From: Ariolimax columbianus
Lineage: Eukaryota > Mollusca > Gastropoda > Stylommatophora > Arionidae
Length of the DNA: 64,000 bases
NCBI GenBank assembly: GCA_036924085.1
Contig: JAVGWX010000008.1
Coordinates: forward strand, 48,157,019-48,221,018
Direction of reading: 5' to 3'
In this document: positions 1-11,234 of the stretch, in pieces
Layout of the letters: every line of letters starts with the position of its first letter
Position numbering within the stretch: position 1 is the stretch's first letter
Program-made: the position numbers and the translations under genes
Notes under the pieces: model-generated
Seen by the model: only the letters and a program-made list of their open reading frames with translations
Databases searched by the model: none
Told to the model about the DNA's origin: nothing

Positions 1-285
1 GACAATACTGCCTTGCTATTGGGGGAACTCAATGAACAAATGTTGCTGCTAGTCGTTCTTAAATTTGAATAATGTTACAGAATTATTGATAACGTCGTTT
101 ACAAGAAATCGACAAGCTCACAGTTGTGTGATACATTTTGTAACCGAATGGCAGTTTCAACGTGTCAATACCGCAAAATGACAAACAGAGCTGTGATATG
201 GGCTATTGTTGCATGGGACGCGCTGATTTGCTGGATCAGGATATTGAACAGATGTCTCTTAGTTGTGCGACGAGGGTTAAAATGT
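1..285. other. Unannotated lead-in sequence
   Basis: I see no gene, repeat or motif here. Short ORFs are present but have no recognisable domain. Confidence 0.5.
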
Positions 286-289
286 TCTT

Positions 290-2145
290 TACAGGAGCTG
301 ATGGGCTCGATTTTAAGAGTTAAAGGGGTTTCTACAAAATCCTGAGGGGTTGTTTGCAAGGATTGTGGGAACTGTCTACAGTGGAAATGTGTGTTGTCGG
401 GAAGGGATTGAGGGGTACGTTACAAGTGTTTAGGCTGTTGTCTTGAACTGTTGAGGGGGTTGTCTACAAGGGTTGATTAGGTATGTTAGAAGGGTTTAGG
501 CTGTTATCTGCAACTATTGAGGGGGTTGTCTACAAGGGTTGACTAGGTATGTTAGAAGGGTTTAGGCTGTTGTCTGCAACTATTGAGGGGGTTGTCTACA
601 AGGGTTGATTAGGTATGTTAGAAGGGTTTAGGCTGTTGTCTGCAACTGTTGAGGGGGTATGTTAGAAGGGTTTAGGGTCCTCTTGAATTATTGAGGGGTT
701 GTCTACAAGGGATTGTGGGGTTGTATACAAGGGTTGGTTGGGTTTGTTACAATGGTTTAGGCTGTTGTCTGCAACTGTTGAGGGGGTTGTCTACAAGGGA
801 TGATGTGGTTGTATACAAGGGTTGGTTGGGTTTGTTAAAAGAGCTTAGGGTGTTGTCTCCACTTATTGCTGGGTTGTCTACAAGGGTTGTTTGGGTTCGT
901 TAGAAGTGTTTCGGTGTTGTCTACAAGTGTTAAGGGGGTTAAATACAAGGGTTGGCGGGGTTCGTTACAAGGGGTTAGGGTATTGTCTACAAGGTCTGAG
1001 GGGGCTGTTTTCAAGGGATGGTGTAGTTCGTTTCAGGGGCTTAGGGTGTTACAAGGGTTGAGGGTTCTTGTCTACAAAGGTTTGAAGGGGTTGTATACAA
1101 GAGCTGGCGGGGTTCGTTACAACGGCTTAGGATGTTGCAAGGGTTGACGGTTCTTGTCTACAAGGGTTAAGAGGGTTGCAAGTGCTGAGGCGGCTCTATA
1201 CAAGTACTGAGAGAGTTATCTACACGGGTTGGCAGAGTTAGTTACACAGACTGAGAGGCTTTTCTACAATGGCTGAGCGAGGTTGTCTGCAGGGCATGAG
1301 GTTGTTGTTTAAAAGGGCTGATGGGCTTTCTACACGTTATGACGTAGTTTGTTACAAGTTCTGGCGGGGTTGTCTACAAGTGCTGAGAGAGGCTGTCTAC
1401 AAGAGCTGAGAGAGGTTGTCTACACGTGTTGAGAGATACTGTCTACAAGAGCTGAGAGAGGTTGTCTACAAGTGCTGAGAGAGGTTGTCTACAAGAGCTG
1501 AGAGAGGTTGTCTACACGTGTTGAGAGATACTGTCTACAAGAGCTGAGAGAAGTTGTCTACAAGTGCTGAGAGAGGTTGTCTACACGTGTTGAGAGATAC
1601 TGTCTACAAGAGCTGAGAGAAGTTGTCTACACGTGTTGAGAGATACTGTCTACAAGTGCTGAGAGTACACGAGCTGAAGGGGCTGTCTACAAGTGCTGAT
1701 GGGGTTGTTTACAAGGGTTCAGAGAGACTGTCTACAATTGCTGGGATAGGATGTCTACAAGTGCTCAGACGATTGTCTACATGTGCTGAGATAGTTATCT
1801 ACAAGTGCTGAGAAAGGAGCTGATAAAATGTTTACAAGAGCTCAGAGAGTGTATATAGCAGCTTAGGGGTTGTCTGTAAGAGCTGACAGAGACTGTGTAT
1901 AGAGCTCAGAGAGGCTGTCTACAAGTGCTGAGGTGGCTGTCCACAAGAGGGTGAGAGAGGCTGTCTGTAAGATCTGAGAGAGGCTGTATACAAGAGTTGA
2001 TAGGGCTGTCTATACGTGCTCCGAGAGGCTGTCTTCAAGTGCTGAGGGGGTTGTCTATAAGTGCTGAGAGAGGCTGTCTACAAGTGCTGAGACGGTTGTC
2101 TATAAGTGCTGAGATGGTTATCTACAAGTGCTGACTCTTTACAAC
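290..2145 (+). repeat. 22-23-bp minisatellite with higher-order structure
   Basis: Diverged tandem units share the core gttgtctacaag followed by a g/t-rich spacer. From about 455 to 660 the units form a 66-bp trimer (three 22-bp units) repeated about three times. From about 1400 to 1640 they form blocks of about four 23-bp units built from gagagaggttgtctac and gagagatactgtctac variants. ORFs read through the array are compositional artefacts, since a 22-23-bp period shifts frame at every unit. Confidence 0.93.
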
Positions 2146-2293
2146 TTGTTAAAAATATAACTTGGAATCCCTAGACAGGGTGCAAAATAGTGCTCTACTC
2201 TTCATTAGTTGAGCAATGAGAACATAACCAACTGCAGCTTACGAAATCCACACACAAGTATAACCCCTTGAGATCCGGAGGAATAAAGCAGTT

Positions 2294-2560
2294 GTGGAAG
2301 TGAAACTCACTTGGTACGGTCACATATCGAGATCAAATGGTCTTGCAAACACAATCCTCCACGGGAAGGTGCATGGCAGACGACGAAAAGGCCGGCCCAA
2401 AAAGAGATGGGAGGACAAAATAAAAGAATGGACCAGTCTCCGACCAGAAGAGTCACAGGCAGCTGCATCTGACAGAGAGGGATGGCGTGGAGTTGTAAGG
2501 ATGTCTTCATGTGTGCCCCAATGATCTCACCGGTTACAGGATGATCTGAGCTGACCTGAC
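2294..2560 (+). pseudogene. C-terminal tail of an RTE-like non-LTR retrotransposon
   Basis: A 76-codon reading frame holds WYGHISR, then GRRRKGRPKKRWEDKIKEW, then DREGWRGVV and a terminal CVPQ. In established RTE-like retrotransposons this is the basic tail after the reverse transcriptase: a W-GH motif, a GK/R-rich RGRPKKRW block, then a D-W-R block near the stop. Endonuclease and polymerase domains are absent, so it is a severely 5'-truncated copy. Related tails occur at 13.5, 39.2 and 60.6 kb. There is no sign of a host gene. The clade label is less certain than the retrotransposon assignment. Confidence 0.8.
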
Positions 2561-2892
2561 CTGGAAGTTTATGAGCGAAGTAGCAGAATAAAACGGGATC
2601 ATCCCAACAGACGTTTTGTGGAAATCTGTCAGCAAAAAAGCAGAATTAAACAAGTCTGTACTTCGCCATGTTAGTAAAATCAAAGACATATACCATCTAC
2701 CAGAAAGAAGACACGAGTTACAGAGAGTAGTAAAAGACACACATTCCTTAAAACACCATAAATACAAGCAAAATGAATAGATTATTCAACCAAAAGTTCA
2801 GATCCACGTATGACAGAAGCTTCGAGCAGCTCAAAGAACTATTGACGCCTATCCTGATGAATGGATTCATGTAAATACTGTTGGATTTTGAT
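2561..2892. other. No feature recognised
   Basis: Unique-looking, A-rich sequence between two retroelement remnants. It may be decayed upstream sequence of the RNase H element that follows, but I cannot read a motif in it. Confidence 0.4.
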
Positions 2893-4510
2893 TTAAAGTC
2901 ACCATTAAAGCAGATCTATATAAAATACCCTGACGGATCATCTGATGAACTGTGTAATGCTTGTGGGCAGGTTTGCTCCAACTAGAAAGCTGAAATCATT
3001 GCACTTGAAACCGCTTTGTGCCATCTGAGGAAAGTTGTTGATGCCTTTTCTTCAAGGCCCAAAACACTGTTATTTTCAATGTCAGCTCTTCAAACATTAC
3101 AAGTTGCTGGTCATTGTAGACCTGAGCTTATCCATTACAAGTTGCTGGTCATTGTAGTCCTGACCTTATCCATTACAAGTTGCTGGTCATTGTAGATTTG
3201 ACCTTATCTATTACAAGTTGCTGGTCATTGTAGACCTGACCTTATCCATTACAAGTTGCTGGTCATTGTAGACCTGACCTTATCCATTACAAGTTGCTGG
3301 CCTATGTAGACCTGACCTTATCCATTACTAGTTGCTGGTCATTGTAGACCTGACCTTATCCATTACAAGTTGCTGGTCATTGTAGACCTGACCTTATCCA
3401 TTACACGTTGCTGGTCATTGTAGACATGACATTATCCATTACAAGTTGCTAGTCATTGTAGACCTGACCTTATCCATTACAAGTTGCTGGTTATTGTAGA
3501 CCTGACCTTATCCATTACAAGTTGCTGGTCATTGTAGACCTGACCTTATCCATTACAAGTTGCTGGTCATTGTAGACCTGACCTTATCCATTACAAGTTG
3601 CTGGTCATTGTAGACCTGACCTTATCCATTACAAGTTGCTGGTCATTGTAGGCCTGACCTCATCCATTAGAAGTTGCTGGTCATTGTAGACCTGCCATTA
3701 TCCATTACAAGTTGGTGGTCATTGTAGACCTGACCTTATCCATTACAAGTTGCTGGTCATTGTAGACCTGACCTTATCCATTACAAGTTGATGGTCCTTG
3801 TAGACCTGACCTTATCCATTACAAGTTGCTGGTCATTGTAGACCTGACCTTATCCAAATATCTCTAGATATTGACCACATTATCACTTCCAGTGCTGTCC
3901 AAAAAAATAGTTCTGCAGTGAATCCCTGGACTCTCAAGCACACCTGGCAATGACAAAGCAGACAGACCAGCAAAGGAGGGATCAAGACAAGAACACCCAC
4001 ACACAGTAACAACTTTGCAAAAGCCAAACAGTTCATAAGAACGTCAAGCAAAGAAACTTGACTGAACAGACGGCTATGAGAAACACGGGAAGATAGGTCT
4101 ACAGACATATGCCAAGCCGTAGTCCAAATGCCAGTGTAAACTCACAAGGAAGGATGGGGGCACCATTTTCCGACTGAGAACCCAACGTATCCCACCTAAC
4201 AAGCATCTGGACAGAATTCAACCACAACGCACTTCTGAGTGCCAGCTGTGTACACACCAAGATGAAACAGTTGACCATCATCTCTTTGAGTGCTCAGCGC
4301 TCAACGATGTTAGAAAAATTCGTCTTCCTACGTGAAACACTTTGTATGGCACTAGCCAACAGCTGATAAACACGGGCAGATACCATTACATGGCATTGGG
4401 CCGAAGAGCGAGAATCCGGGATGCTGGTGGATCCGTAACATCAACAACTTAATCGCAGATGCTAAAAAACTATTCCCCCTTGGTGAAAATTGTGTGCTAC
4501 TACTGGCAAT
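2893..4510 (+). pseudogene. Decayed RNase H-bearing LINE, split by a minisatellite
   Basis: Conceptual translation with frame changes gives the 3' half of an RNase H-containing non-LTR element. YPDGSSDE lies near 2930 (first catalytic Asp region) and KAEIIALETAL near 2993 (second acidic residue). After a 760-bp tandem array the domain resumes near 3916 with IPG-S-TPGNDKADRPAKEG, the last catalytic Asp segment. Near 4230 there is a zinc-knuckle-like CQLCTHQDETVDHHLFEC, typical of the C-terminus of such elements. Multiple stops and frameshifts make it a fossil. The layout matches the copy at 8.1-9.8 kb. The exact 5' and 3' limits are not clear. Confidence 0.78.
3097..3856 (+). repeat. 38-bp minisatellite, 20 units, inside a retroelement
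   Basis: Units begin ttacaagttgctggtcattg and end gacctgaccttatcca, with few substitutions between copies. The span of 760 bp equals twenty 38-bp periods. RNase H coding remnants flank both edges. Confidence 0.96.
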
Positions 4511-4549
4511 TAGAATGAATGAATATATTTACGGACAAAAATATGCAGA

Positions 4550-5690
4550 CGGATTTGTTTTTAAACTTCACTGTCAGATGATGCTGTGGGTAGACGGATT
4601 TTAGAAGTTAGTAATATCAGTGTATGCGACTTATTGGAAGAATTAAAGAAAGTTATGCATTCACAATTCCGCTAGATAAATCGACTGACATTACAAACTT
4701 CGCCTAGCTATTGCTATACGCCAGTTATTATTTCGATAACAGTATCCACGAAGATTGACTATTTTGTTTGTCGTTAGCTAGACATACAACGGGTGAGGCA
4801 ATTTGTCAAAATGGGAATGAATTTTTCGAGGAAGAAGGGCAAGAATAGAATAACTGTGATGGAAAATGTATCAAATGCGCAGCGGCAATGACAGAAACAA
4901 TGTCTGGATTTCAGGTTAAATCTGCAAGCAGCTGGCCTAATACTTTCACTCATTGCATAATTCATCGAGATACATTTGTAGCTTCAATAAATGTATATAG
5001 ACTTGAATGTGCTGTAGTATAAAGTTATTAATTTCATTAAAGGTCGTGCACTGAATAGTCGCCTGTTTGCAAATGTTTGTGATAGAATGGAATCCAATTT
5101 CAGCACATACTACATACATAGGTGTGATGGCTGTCAGAGAGACAAGCTTTGAGATGGTATTAATGTAGACAACAAATTGGAACAAAATACTATTTCTGTC
5201 TGAAAATAACTCAGAATATGTCACTTTTTTCCAATAAAAATTGACTATGCAAATTATGCTTTCTGTCAGATTTATTTGAGAAACTCAATGAACTTAGTTT
5301 CTCTCCAGAGGGACAATACAATATTTGTGAACTGAAGGATAAAATTCCGGCGTTGATGAAAAAATTAAACATATGTAATCTTAAACTGAAATGTTTTCAT
5401 GCACAGAAGATGTTATTGTTGATAATATATTTACTTTTGATTTTAATAAGAAGTTCATAATTTGATATTATGTATACTTGGAAAACTAATAAATATTTAA
5501 ATATACATATTTTTTACAGGAATTAGACAATAATCAGATTAGATTCCAAACCTCTGTATCAGAGAAATTAAAAATGTGGAACACCTCTCGTTGAAAGCTC
5601 AGGAACAATTTGCAGAACTTTCTTGTGATTCAAATCTCAAACTTGAATTTTTAAGAAAACAAGTTACACACGTTTAGACTTGGTAAGTAA
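4550..5690 (+). pseudogene. hAT-family transposase fossil (ZBED5/FAM200-type)
   Basis: No long ORF remains, but frame-corrected reading gives an ordered series of motifs of the ZBED5/FAM200/SCAND3-type hAT transposase: RRILEVSNIS (4590s), IPLDKSTDITNF (4665-4700), HTTGEAICQNGNEFFEEEG (near 4785), CAAAMTETMSGFQ (near 4880), THCIIHRD (near 4950), INFIKGRALNSRLFANVCDR (near 5030), FLSENNSEYVTFFQ (near 5190), LFEKLNELSFSPEG (near 5270), LKDKIPALMKKLNI (near 5335) and AQEQFAELSCDSNLKLEF (near 5600). Motif order and spacing match the family. In-frame stops and at least three frameshifts show it is dead. About 70 bp of A/T-rich sequence ending in ttttttacag lies before the last segment and could be an insertion or a relic intron. 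The DNA-binding BED finger is not visible. Confidence 0.82.
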
Positions 5691-5753
5691 CAAAAGTTCA
5701 CGCCATGCGGCGTGTTGGAGATATGCTGTTAGGCAGGTAATATTTGGTGACCC

Positions 5754-6300
5754 ACTACACATAGTGGATGATGTGGTTAGCATCACGCCGGCACACAGGG
5801 GATGATGTGGTCAGCATAACGCCGGCACATAGGGGATGATGTGGTCAGCATCACGCCGGCACATAGGGGATGACGTGGTCAGCATCACGCCGGCACATAG
5901 GGGATGATGTGGTCAGCATCACGCCGGCACATAGGGGATGACGTGGTCAGCATCACGCCGGCACATAGGAGATGATGGGGTCAGCATAACGCCGGCACAT
6001 AGGGGATGATGGGGTCAGCATAACGCCGGCACATAGGGGATGATGGGGTCAGCAAAACGCCGGCACATAGGGGATGATGGGGTCAGCAAAACGCCGGCAC
6101 ATAGTGGATGATGGGGTCAGCATCACGCCGGCACATAGGAGATGATGGGGTCAGCATCACGCCGGCACATAGTGGATGATGTAGTCAGCATCATGCCGGC
6201 ACATAGGGGATGATGTGGTCAGCATCACGCCGGCACATAGTGGATGATGTGGTCAGCATCACGCCGGCACATAGGGGATGATGTGGTCAGCATCACGTCG
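5754..6300 (+). repeat. 35-bp minisatellite, about 15 units
   Basis: Units carry the core gtggtcagcatcacgccggc followed by acataggggatgat. The array abuts the 3' end of the SINE at 6300-6456 and appears to have expanded from it. Confidence 0.95.
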
Positions 6301-6456
6301 GCCGCCTTTACTTCCCAGATTCTTCTGGTATCCAATTTTTGTGGCAGGGTCGACCACAGGCACTGGTTTGCGATAGGACACAAATTCTGCACCAAATAGG
6401 AATTAAACCCTATCGCTTGACTGGGAATCCAGTGCACTAACCATTGCGGTACCAGC
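6300..6456 (-). mobile_element. tRNA-derived SINE, minus strand
   Basis: On the minus strand the head reads gcaatggttagtgcac (box A-like), then an anticodon-arm-like ggattcccagtc and box B-like ggtttaattcc, followed by a body ending gggaagtaaaggcggcc. This order is that of a tRNA-derived SINE driven by RNA polymerase III. It is not a functional tRNA, since no proper acceptor stem closes. A related body with aataaaagcggcgagg occurs in the SINE at 30.4 kb. Confidence 0.72.
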
Positions 6457-6835
6457 ATTATTTAAAAAACTGTCGGAATTAGCTATGCCTCCTCTTTTGT
6501 CTGTTGCTGCAACATGAGTGTGCAAATCGGGATTTTCAACTTTGACGGCATTTAAAAGAGACTACATGTCCTAAGAACATCTAGATTGCTATGAGACCAG
6601 CAGTGACGAATGTTCAGCCACGATTAGCGTTATTGTGTCAGAATACGCAATTACATCTATCTCATTTAAGGTAAACTTATTCTTATCTTCTTTTGCCTTT
6701 AGTAAAAGTATCTTTGGTATTTAGGGTATATACAGTGTTAATTGCCAATTGAATTAATGAGTGAATAGGCGTGGGAAAATGTGTCTGATCTAAAGGGGTC
6801 GCCGGTGAAAAACATTTGAGTAGTCCTGGGTTTTT
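6457..6835. other. No feature recognised
   Basis: Unique-looking A/T-rich sequence. I see no domain, repeat or RNA gene. Confidence 0.4.
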
Positions 6836-7076
6836 TTTTGTTTTTTTTTTTGGTGTTCGCCTTATTTCTCTAATCCCCAAGGCGGTGTTGCATTGTGGTT
6901 TTTATTTTGCGCCTGTCGGCCTAGAGCATCTGACTTCAGCGGGCATTTATGTAAGGGTCTGCATCCTCCTGCATTCTCTAAGGGTTTGCTTTCCCGGTGC
7001 CGGTGCTGTGATGGCGATCGAACCCAGCACCTTCGGATTGTGAGACGTGCCACTTAACCACTTGGCCACGCCATCC
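6836..7076 (-). mobile_element. tRNA-Ser-like SINE, minus strand, T-rich tail
   Basis: Minus-strand head: gtggccaagtggttaagtgg (box A), then an anticodon-like loop and ggttcgatcgcc (box B). The body runs to a poly-A-like tail, seen as the T tract at 6830-6852 on the plus strand. A second copy lies at 24946-25192 with the same body. Real tRNA function is unlikely because the tRNA-like head merges directly into a long conserved non-tRNA body. Confidence 0.85.
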
Positions 7077-7857
7077 CCAAGTCCTTGTCTCATGTACTTG
7101 GTTTGTGCGTGTAGGTATAGTATTTCTATTGACTTTATGTACGTATTCCATTGACCTAGTGTACATGCTTTGTGTACAGCTTTTGTTGGTCTAGTGTACA
7201 TGTCCCTATTGCTTTGAATTTCAAGTACTGATAGCACACCAATGTATCAGTTTTTTGTACCCAAGACAATATTTGGAGAACATCCGATTTAAACTTGCCC
7301 GAACATTCACTGTGGAAGTGAAACTCGGTCACTCGTAGTTCGTACAGCATTCATGACATCCTTCAAGTTTGTTCAGGCCAGACCTTAAAAACAAGAGAAC
7401 GCATTATTTCTTCAAGCAAAGCACGTTTTGTTTTAATGCCGAGCTTTGGCCTCCATTTGATTTCATTGTTTGTAGTTCAAACATGAAACGCTTGACTTAA
7501 GTCCGCAGTGTGACACAGGCTAGTCAGTTGTCTTCAGTACACCTGGCACGGCCTTGAGAAAATGGGCTCTAGGGAAACATTATTTAAGAAGGCAAATACA
7601 TTCCCCCTCCTTCTTTACTCAAAGTTTCAAAGGTAATAATTGTTATTTGAGCATTGTCTGTCCTGTCCCAATGAATGTGAGTATTAGCGATGTATTGTGT
7701 TTGCTAAAGATACTTGGAGTCATAGATTTAACTTACGTCATTAACTCTCATCAAAGTTTAATCAAGTACACTAATATTTCTTTCATCTACATCCTGGTTA
7801 TAATCAGGATGTTGATAGAAACTTAACATTTAACAATCTTTCTACTCCTCGAACATC
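7077..7857. other. No feature recognised
   Basis: There are short ORFs on both strands (for example 7554-7826) with no motif I recognise. Near 7120-7200 the words gtgtacatg and tagtgtacat recur a few times, too few to call an array. Confidence 0.4.
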
Positions 7858-8130
7858 ATTAGGTTGATGGTCTTAAAACTGGTGGTAAGGTTGTCTAAGC
7901 ATGTCTCGCGATTTCACCTTGTCCTTTTCTTGCTGGTCAGTTTTAAGACTGGTTGTAATCTCGTCTGAGCTTGCCTCTCAATTTGATTCTATTCTCTGGC
8001 TGATCAGGCCTAAGACAGGGTGTAAGGTTGTCTGTGCATGCCTCTCCAGTTGATCCCATGCTCTGGTTGGTCAGTCCAAAGACTGGTTGTGAGGTTGTCT
8101 GTGCATGCCTCTCCATTTGACACTATCCAC
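7858..8130 (+). repeat. About 66-bp tandem repeat, four degenerate copies
   Basis: Each copy contains a variant of taagactggttgtaaggttg and gcatgcctctccatttgat. Periods are 66-68 bp. The last two copies are the most alike. The array lies directly upstream of a LINE remnant. Confidence 0.85.
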
Positions 8131-9786
8131 TCCAGTTTTCAGCCCAACACATTTGGTTTCAGCACGCCTAAAACGAAATACACACAATCTTCTCCCGCAG
8201 TCATAAAGAAGCAGAGAGATCCATTAACATCAACATTAATGGGAAATTACTAGTAAAAGAGGATACCCAATTTATCTGGGAGTAACACTGGACAGACAGT
8301 TGAAATTTGGCAGCCACAGAGTTAAAGAAGTAAAGCAGCCAAGCACTTAAACTTAATCAAAAGACTTGCTTGTTACAAATTGGGAAGCTGATAAACAAAA
8401 CCTTTGGCAACTATACCTTGGTTATGTACAACCGGTGTTGGACTACAGCCTTCCCATACAATCCACTGTGAGTACAAATAACATCTCATCTATTCACTAA
8501 TTTGTGGGAGGGGTAGTAGGGAGGTGAGATCAACACATATAGCCACGTGCGAGATAGAGTACAACATAGAATCGCTAAATATCAGGAGAAAAGGGGCACT
8601 GATTGAAGCGGTAGAGATACGGAAGACAAGGAAAATGACCATCCACATAGGGTAAAAATAGACCCCTGGAAACAAAAGAGAAGACTGAAGTAATTATCCT
8701 CACTCGATGTAATAGAAGAGGAATGTCATATTCACCATCTGCAAGAAGAGAGAGACGAAAATAAGTTTTTTGGACCACCAAAATGGGAGAATCTTTGCCT
8801 GCCAGTCATAAAAACACACCTGACAGAAAAGGCAGCCACCAAGAAGACTACACCAAATATCCTTAAGACATGTGCCTTGGAAACAGCCTAAAGCTACCCA
8901 AAAACGACAGTCCGGCCTATACGGATGGATCAGCATTCAAATCTACCTCTTTTGCAGGGTATGGTATCCATATGAAATACCCGGATGGGTCCATTTACGA
9001 GTTTTGTGACTGATGCGGCGAAAACCGTTCAAGCGATGAAGCAGAGGCCGACGCTATAAAAATAGCTGTTGAGATTTTGCACCAACAGCTTGACTTGGGC
9101 AAATTGTTGCCGATGGATTTGGTAATTTTTAGTGACTCCAAGTCGGTTCCGGAGGTGCCGAAAAACACCCCATACAAAGAAAAGGAGATATTCTTGGTGG
9201 GGAGGGCGATTAACAACATCATCACTGCCCACGGGATAAATGTCACCTTTCAGTGGATCCCTGGACATAGTGGGCTACTAGGGAACGAGATGGCCGACCG
9301 ATTGGCAAAAACAGGAGCCTCGAAACAACAATTGGATAGACCCTACAGTAACCAAACAGTAACATGAATTATTAAGAATAATACTCGAAAAATCTGCATG
9401 AACAGGTGGGCGACGGGAACAACAAGTCGCAGTGTATTTAACGAAATGTCACAGCCAAAAAGTAACGATGACATAAATAAACTACATAGAAGAGATCAGT
9501 CTCATCTTTCAGTTCCGAATAGGACATACCAGAGTCAATAGCCAATTAAGCCGCATCAATCCTAAGCACCAGCCTTTGTGCAGACATTGCTCTCATCATA
9601 ATGAAACAGTTCGACATCTACTCATTGAGTGCAAGGCGCTTGCAGGTATGAGGAAGATATTCTTATAAGCACTGCCGACAATAGCCAACACGCTGTACGG
9701 AGCAGTGAAACAACTGAAGAAGACCTATAAATATATATATGAATGGCGTTGGGATGTTAAGAGCATGCTTGCTCAGCAGCTATGAG

Positions 9787-9821
<35 letters not shown>

Positions 9822-9825
9822 CCAG
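8131..9825 (+). pseudogene. RNase H-bearing LINE (I/Jockey-like), 5'-truncated, (CAA)n tail
   Basis: The 3' half of a non-LTR retrotransposon. 8130-8470 holds the end of the reverse-transcriptase region, with decayed YLGVTLDRQLKF-like and LYLGYVQPVLDYSLP-like stretches across frames. 8915-9367 encodes RNase H: AYTDGSA (first Asp), DEAEADA (Glu), VIFSDSKSV (Asp) and GHSGLLGNEMADRLAK (last Asp). One TGA codon interrupts it at about 9010. After a frameshift near 9500 a Zn-finger-like C-x2-C...H-x4-C segment (LCRHCSHHNET, HLLIECKAL) follows at 9570-9640. The element ends in a (CAA)n tract. All four RNase H acidic residues are still present, so it is a fairly young fossil. Confidence 0.86.
9786..9820 (+). 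repeat. (CAA)n microsatellite, 3' tail of the LINE
   Basis: An uninterrupted acaacaac tract directly after the last coding segment. Simple-repeat tails are usual at non-LTR 3' ends. Confidence 0.93.
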
Positions 9826-9864
9826 TTTGTCTTTTTGAGTGTCTGGTTTTCCTTTCAATTGCAA

Positions 9865-9990
9865 TCCCTATTATCTTAGCCAGAATACACGTTGCAGCCT
9901 GTTCCCAGGGCCGACACTTGGAGAAGGAATAGTGTCTGTGTCAGCTCTTGTTCGTTGAGATGCAAGTTGACAGCTATGTGTCGCTGGCTG
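9865..9990 (-). mobile_element. Fragment of the GAA-tailed SINE-like family, minus strand
   Basis: Words shared with better copies (28.4, 37.1 and 46.1 kb): gcagcctgttcccagggccg, gacagctatgtgtcgctgg, and a damaged ggaatagtgtctgtg block. It is a diverged partial copy without a tail. Confidence 0.6.
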
Positions 9991-10261
9991 CAATCTCATT
10001 ATTCACTATGTTGCCTTTCGTACCATTAGTAAAGTAAAGTAATGGCAAGGCGAAAACGGATAAAAAAATTCTTATTTGATACGGATGGTCCTAATGTACA
10101 ATGTAAACGTGGTTCTATAACAGACACTGCTGTCGGGGATAAAGTGTTTGAGATTCATATTTTCTAGGCCACAACTTCTTTTGAGCTGGAGTGGTCAGTT
10201 CTTTTCACTTGCTGCGATTTTCTTGTCTAACATTTAGACAGGGACCAAGGAGTAATCATGG

Positions 10262-11062
10262 TCAGTTTTATCATATTGATCAAGATCTCATCTCTCGCCA
10301 GATGTGACATACTGATCAAGATCCCACCTGTTGTCAGGTGAAACATATTGATGAAAACCCCACCATCGTCAGGTGAAATATATTGATGAAGAGCTTACCT
10401 CTCGTCAGGTGAACATATTGATGAAGAGCCTACTTCTCGTCAGGTGAAACATATTGACCAAGACGCTACCTTTCGTCAGGTGAAACATATTGATGGACCC
10501 AACCTGTCTTCAGGTGAAACATATTAATCAAGACACGACCTGTCTTCAAGTGAGGCACGCCAATCAAGACCCACCTGCCGTCCGGTAAAACATATTGTAG
10601 AAGACCCCTTTATCGTCAGGAGAAACATATTGATGAAGACCCTACCATCGTCAGAGGAAATATTTTAATGAAGACCCCACCATCGTATGGGGAGACATAT
10701 TGATGGGCCCCACCTCTCGTCAGGTGAGATATATTAATGAAGACCTCACCTCTCGTCAGGTGAGATATATTGTTGAAGACCTCACCTCTCGTCAGGTGAG
10801 ATATATTGATGAAGACCCCAACTGTCGTCAGGTGAGATATATTGATGAAGACCCCAACTGTCGTCAGGTGAGATATATTGATGAAGACTCCAACTGTCGT
10901 TAGGTGAGATATATTGATGAAGACCTCACCTCTCGTCAGGTGAGACATATTGATGAAGACCCTAACTGCCGTCAGGTGAGATATATTGATGAAGACATCA
11001 CCTCTCGTCAGGTGAGACATGGTGATGAAGACCCTAACTGCCGTCAGGTGAGATATATTGCT
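10262..11062 (+). repeat. 36-bp minisatellite, about 21 units (37-bp family member)
   Basis: Typical core caggtgagatatattgatga followed by agaccccaactgtcgt. The left third is more diverged. Because 36 is a multiple of three, ORFs open on both strands (12-residue repeats such as RYIDEDPNCRQV on plus and INISHLTTVGVF on minus). These are array artefacts. The core resembles the units at 48.1, 52.5 and 63.7 kb. Confidence 0.95.
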
Positions 11063-11234
11063 CAGGTTTTATTTCGTGCTTCTGGACGCAGACTGTGTCA
11101 CAACAGGCTGGTAAACTTGGCGGGGATGAACATTGTAATGCACCTTATGCTAAGCTTACTGAGGAACTTTACATTGCACTACAGCCAGTAGTACTCAGGT
11201 CCACCTTTTCACTTCCGCTTTGGATATAGGAAAA

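Noticed and set aside
290..2145. Relationship between the 22-23-bp array here and the one at 12.8-15.3 kb
   Set aside because: Period is the same but the core words differ; I could not find a convincing alignment.
3097..3856. Possible CRISPR array (regular direct repeats)
   Set aside because: The repeats are contiguous with no unique spacers, and the window is clearly eukaryotic.
6960..7076. Functional tRNA-Ser gene
   Set aside because: Box A and B are present but the sequence continues into a conserved SINE body found again at 25 kb, and no complete cloverleaf can be drawn.
10616..11191. Paired 134- and 95-codon repeat ORFs on opposite strands
   Set aside because: Both come from the 36-bp minisatellite.
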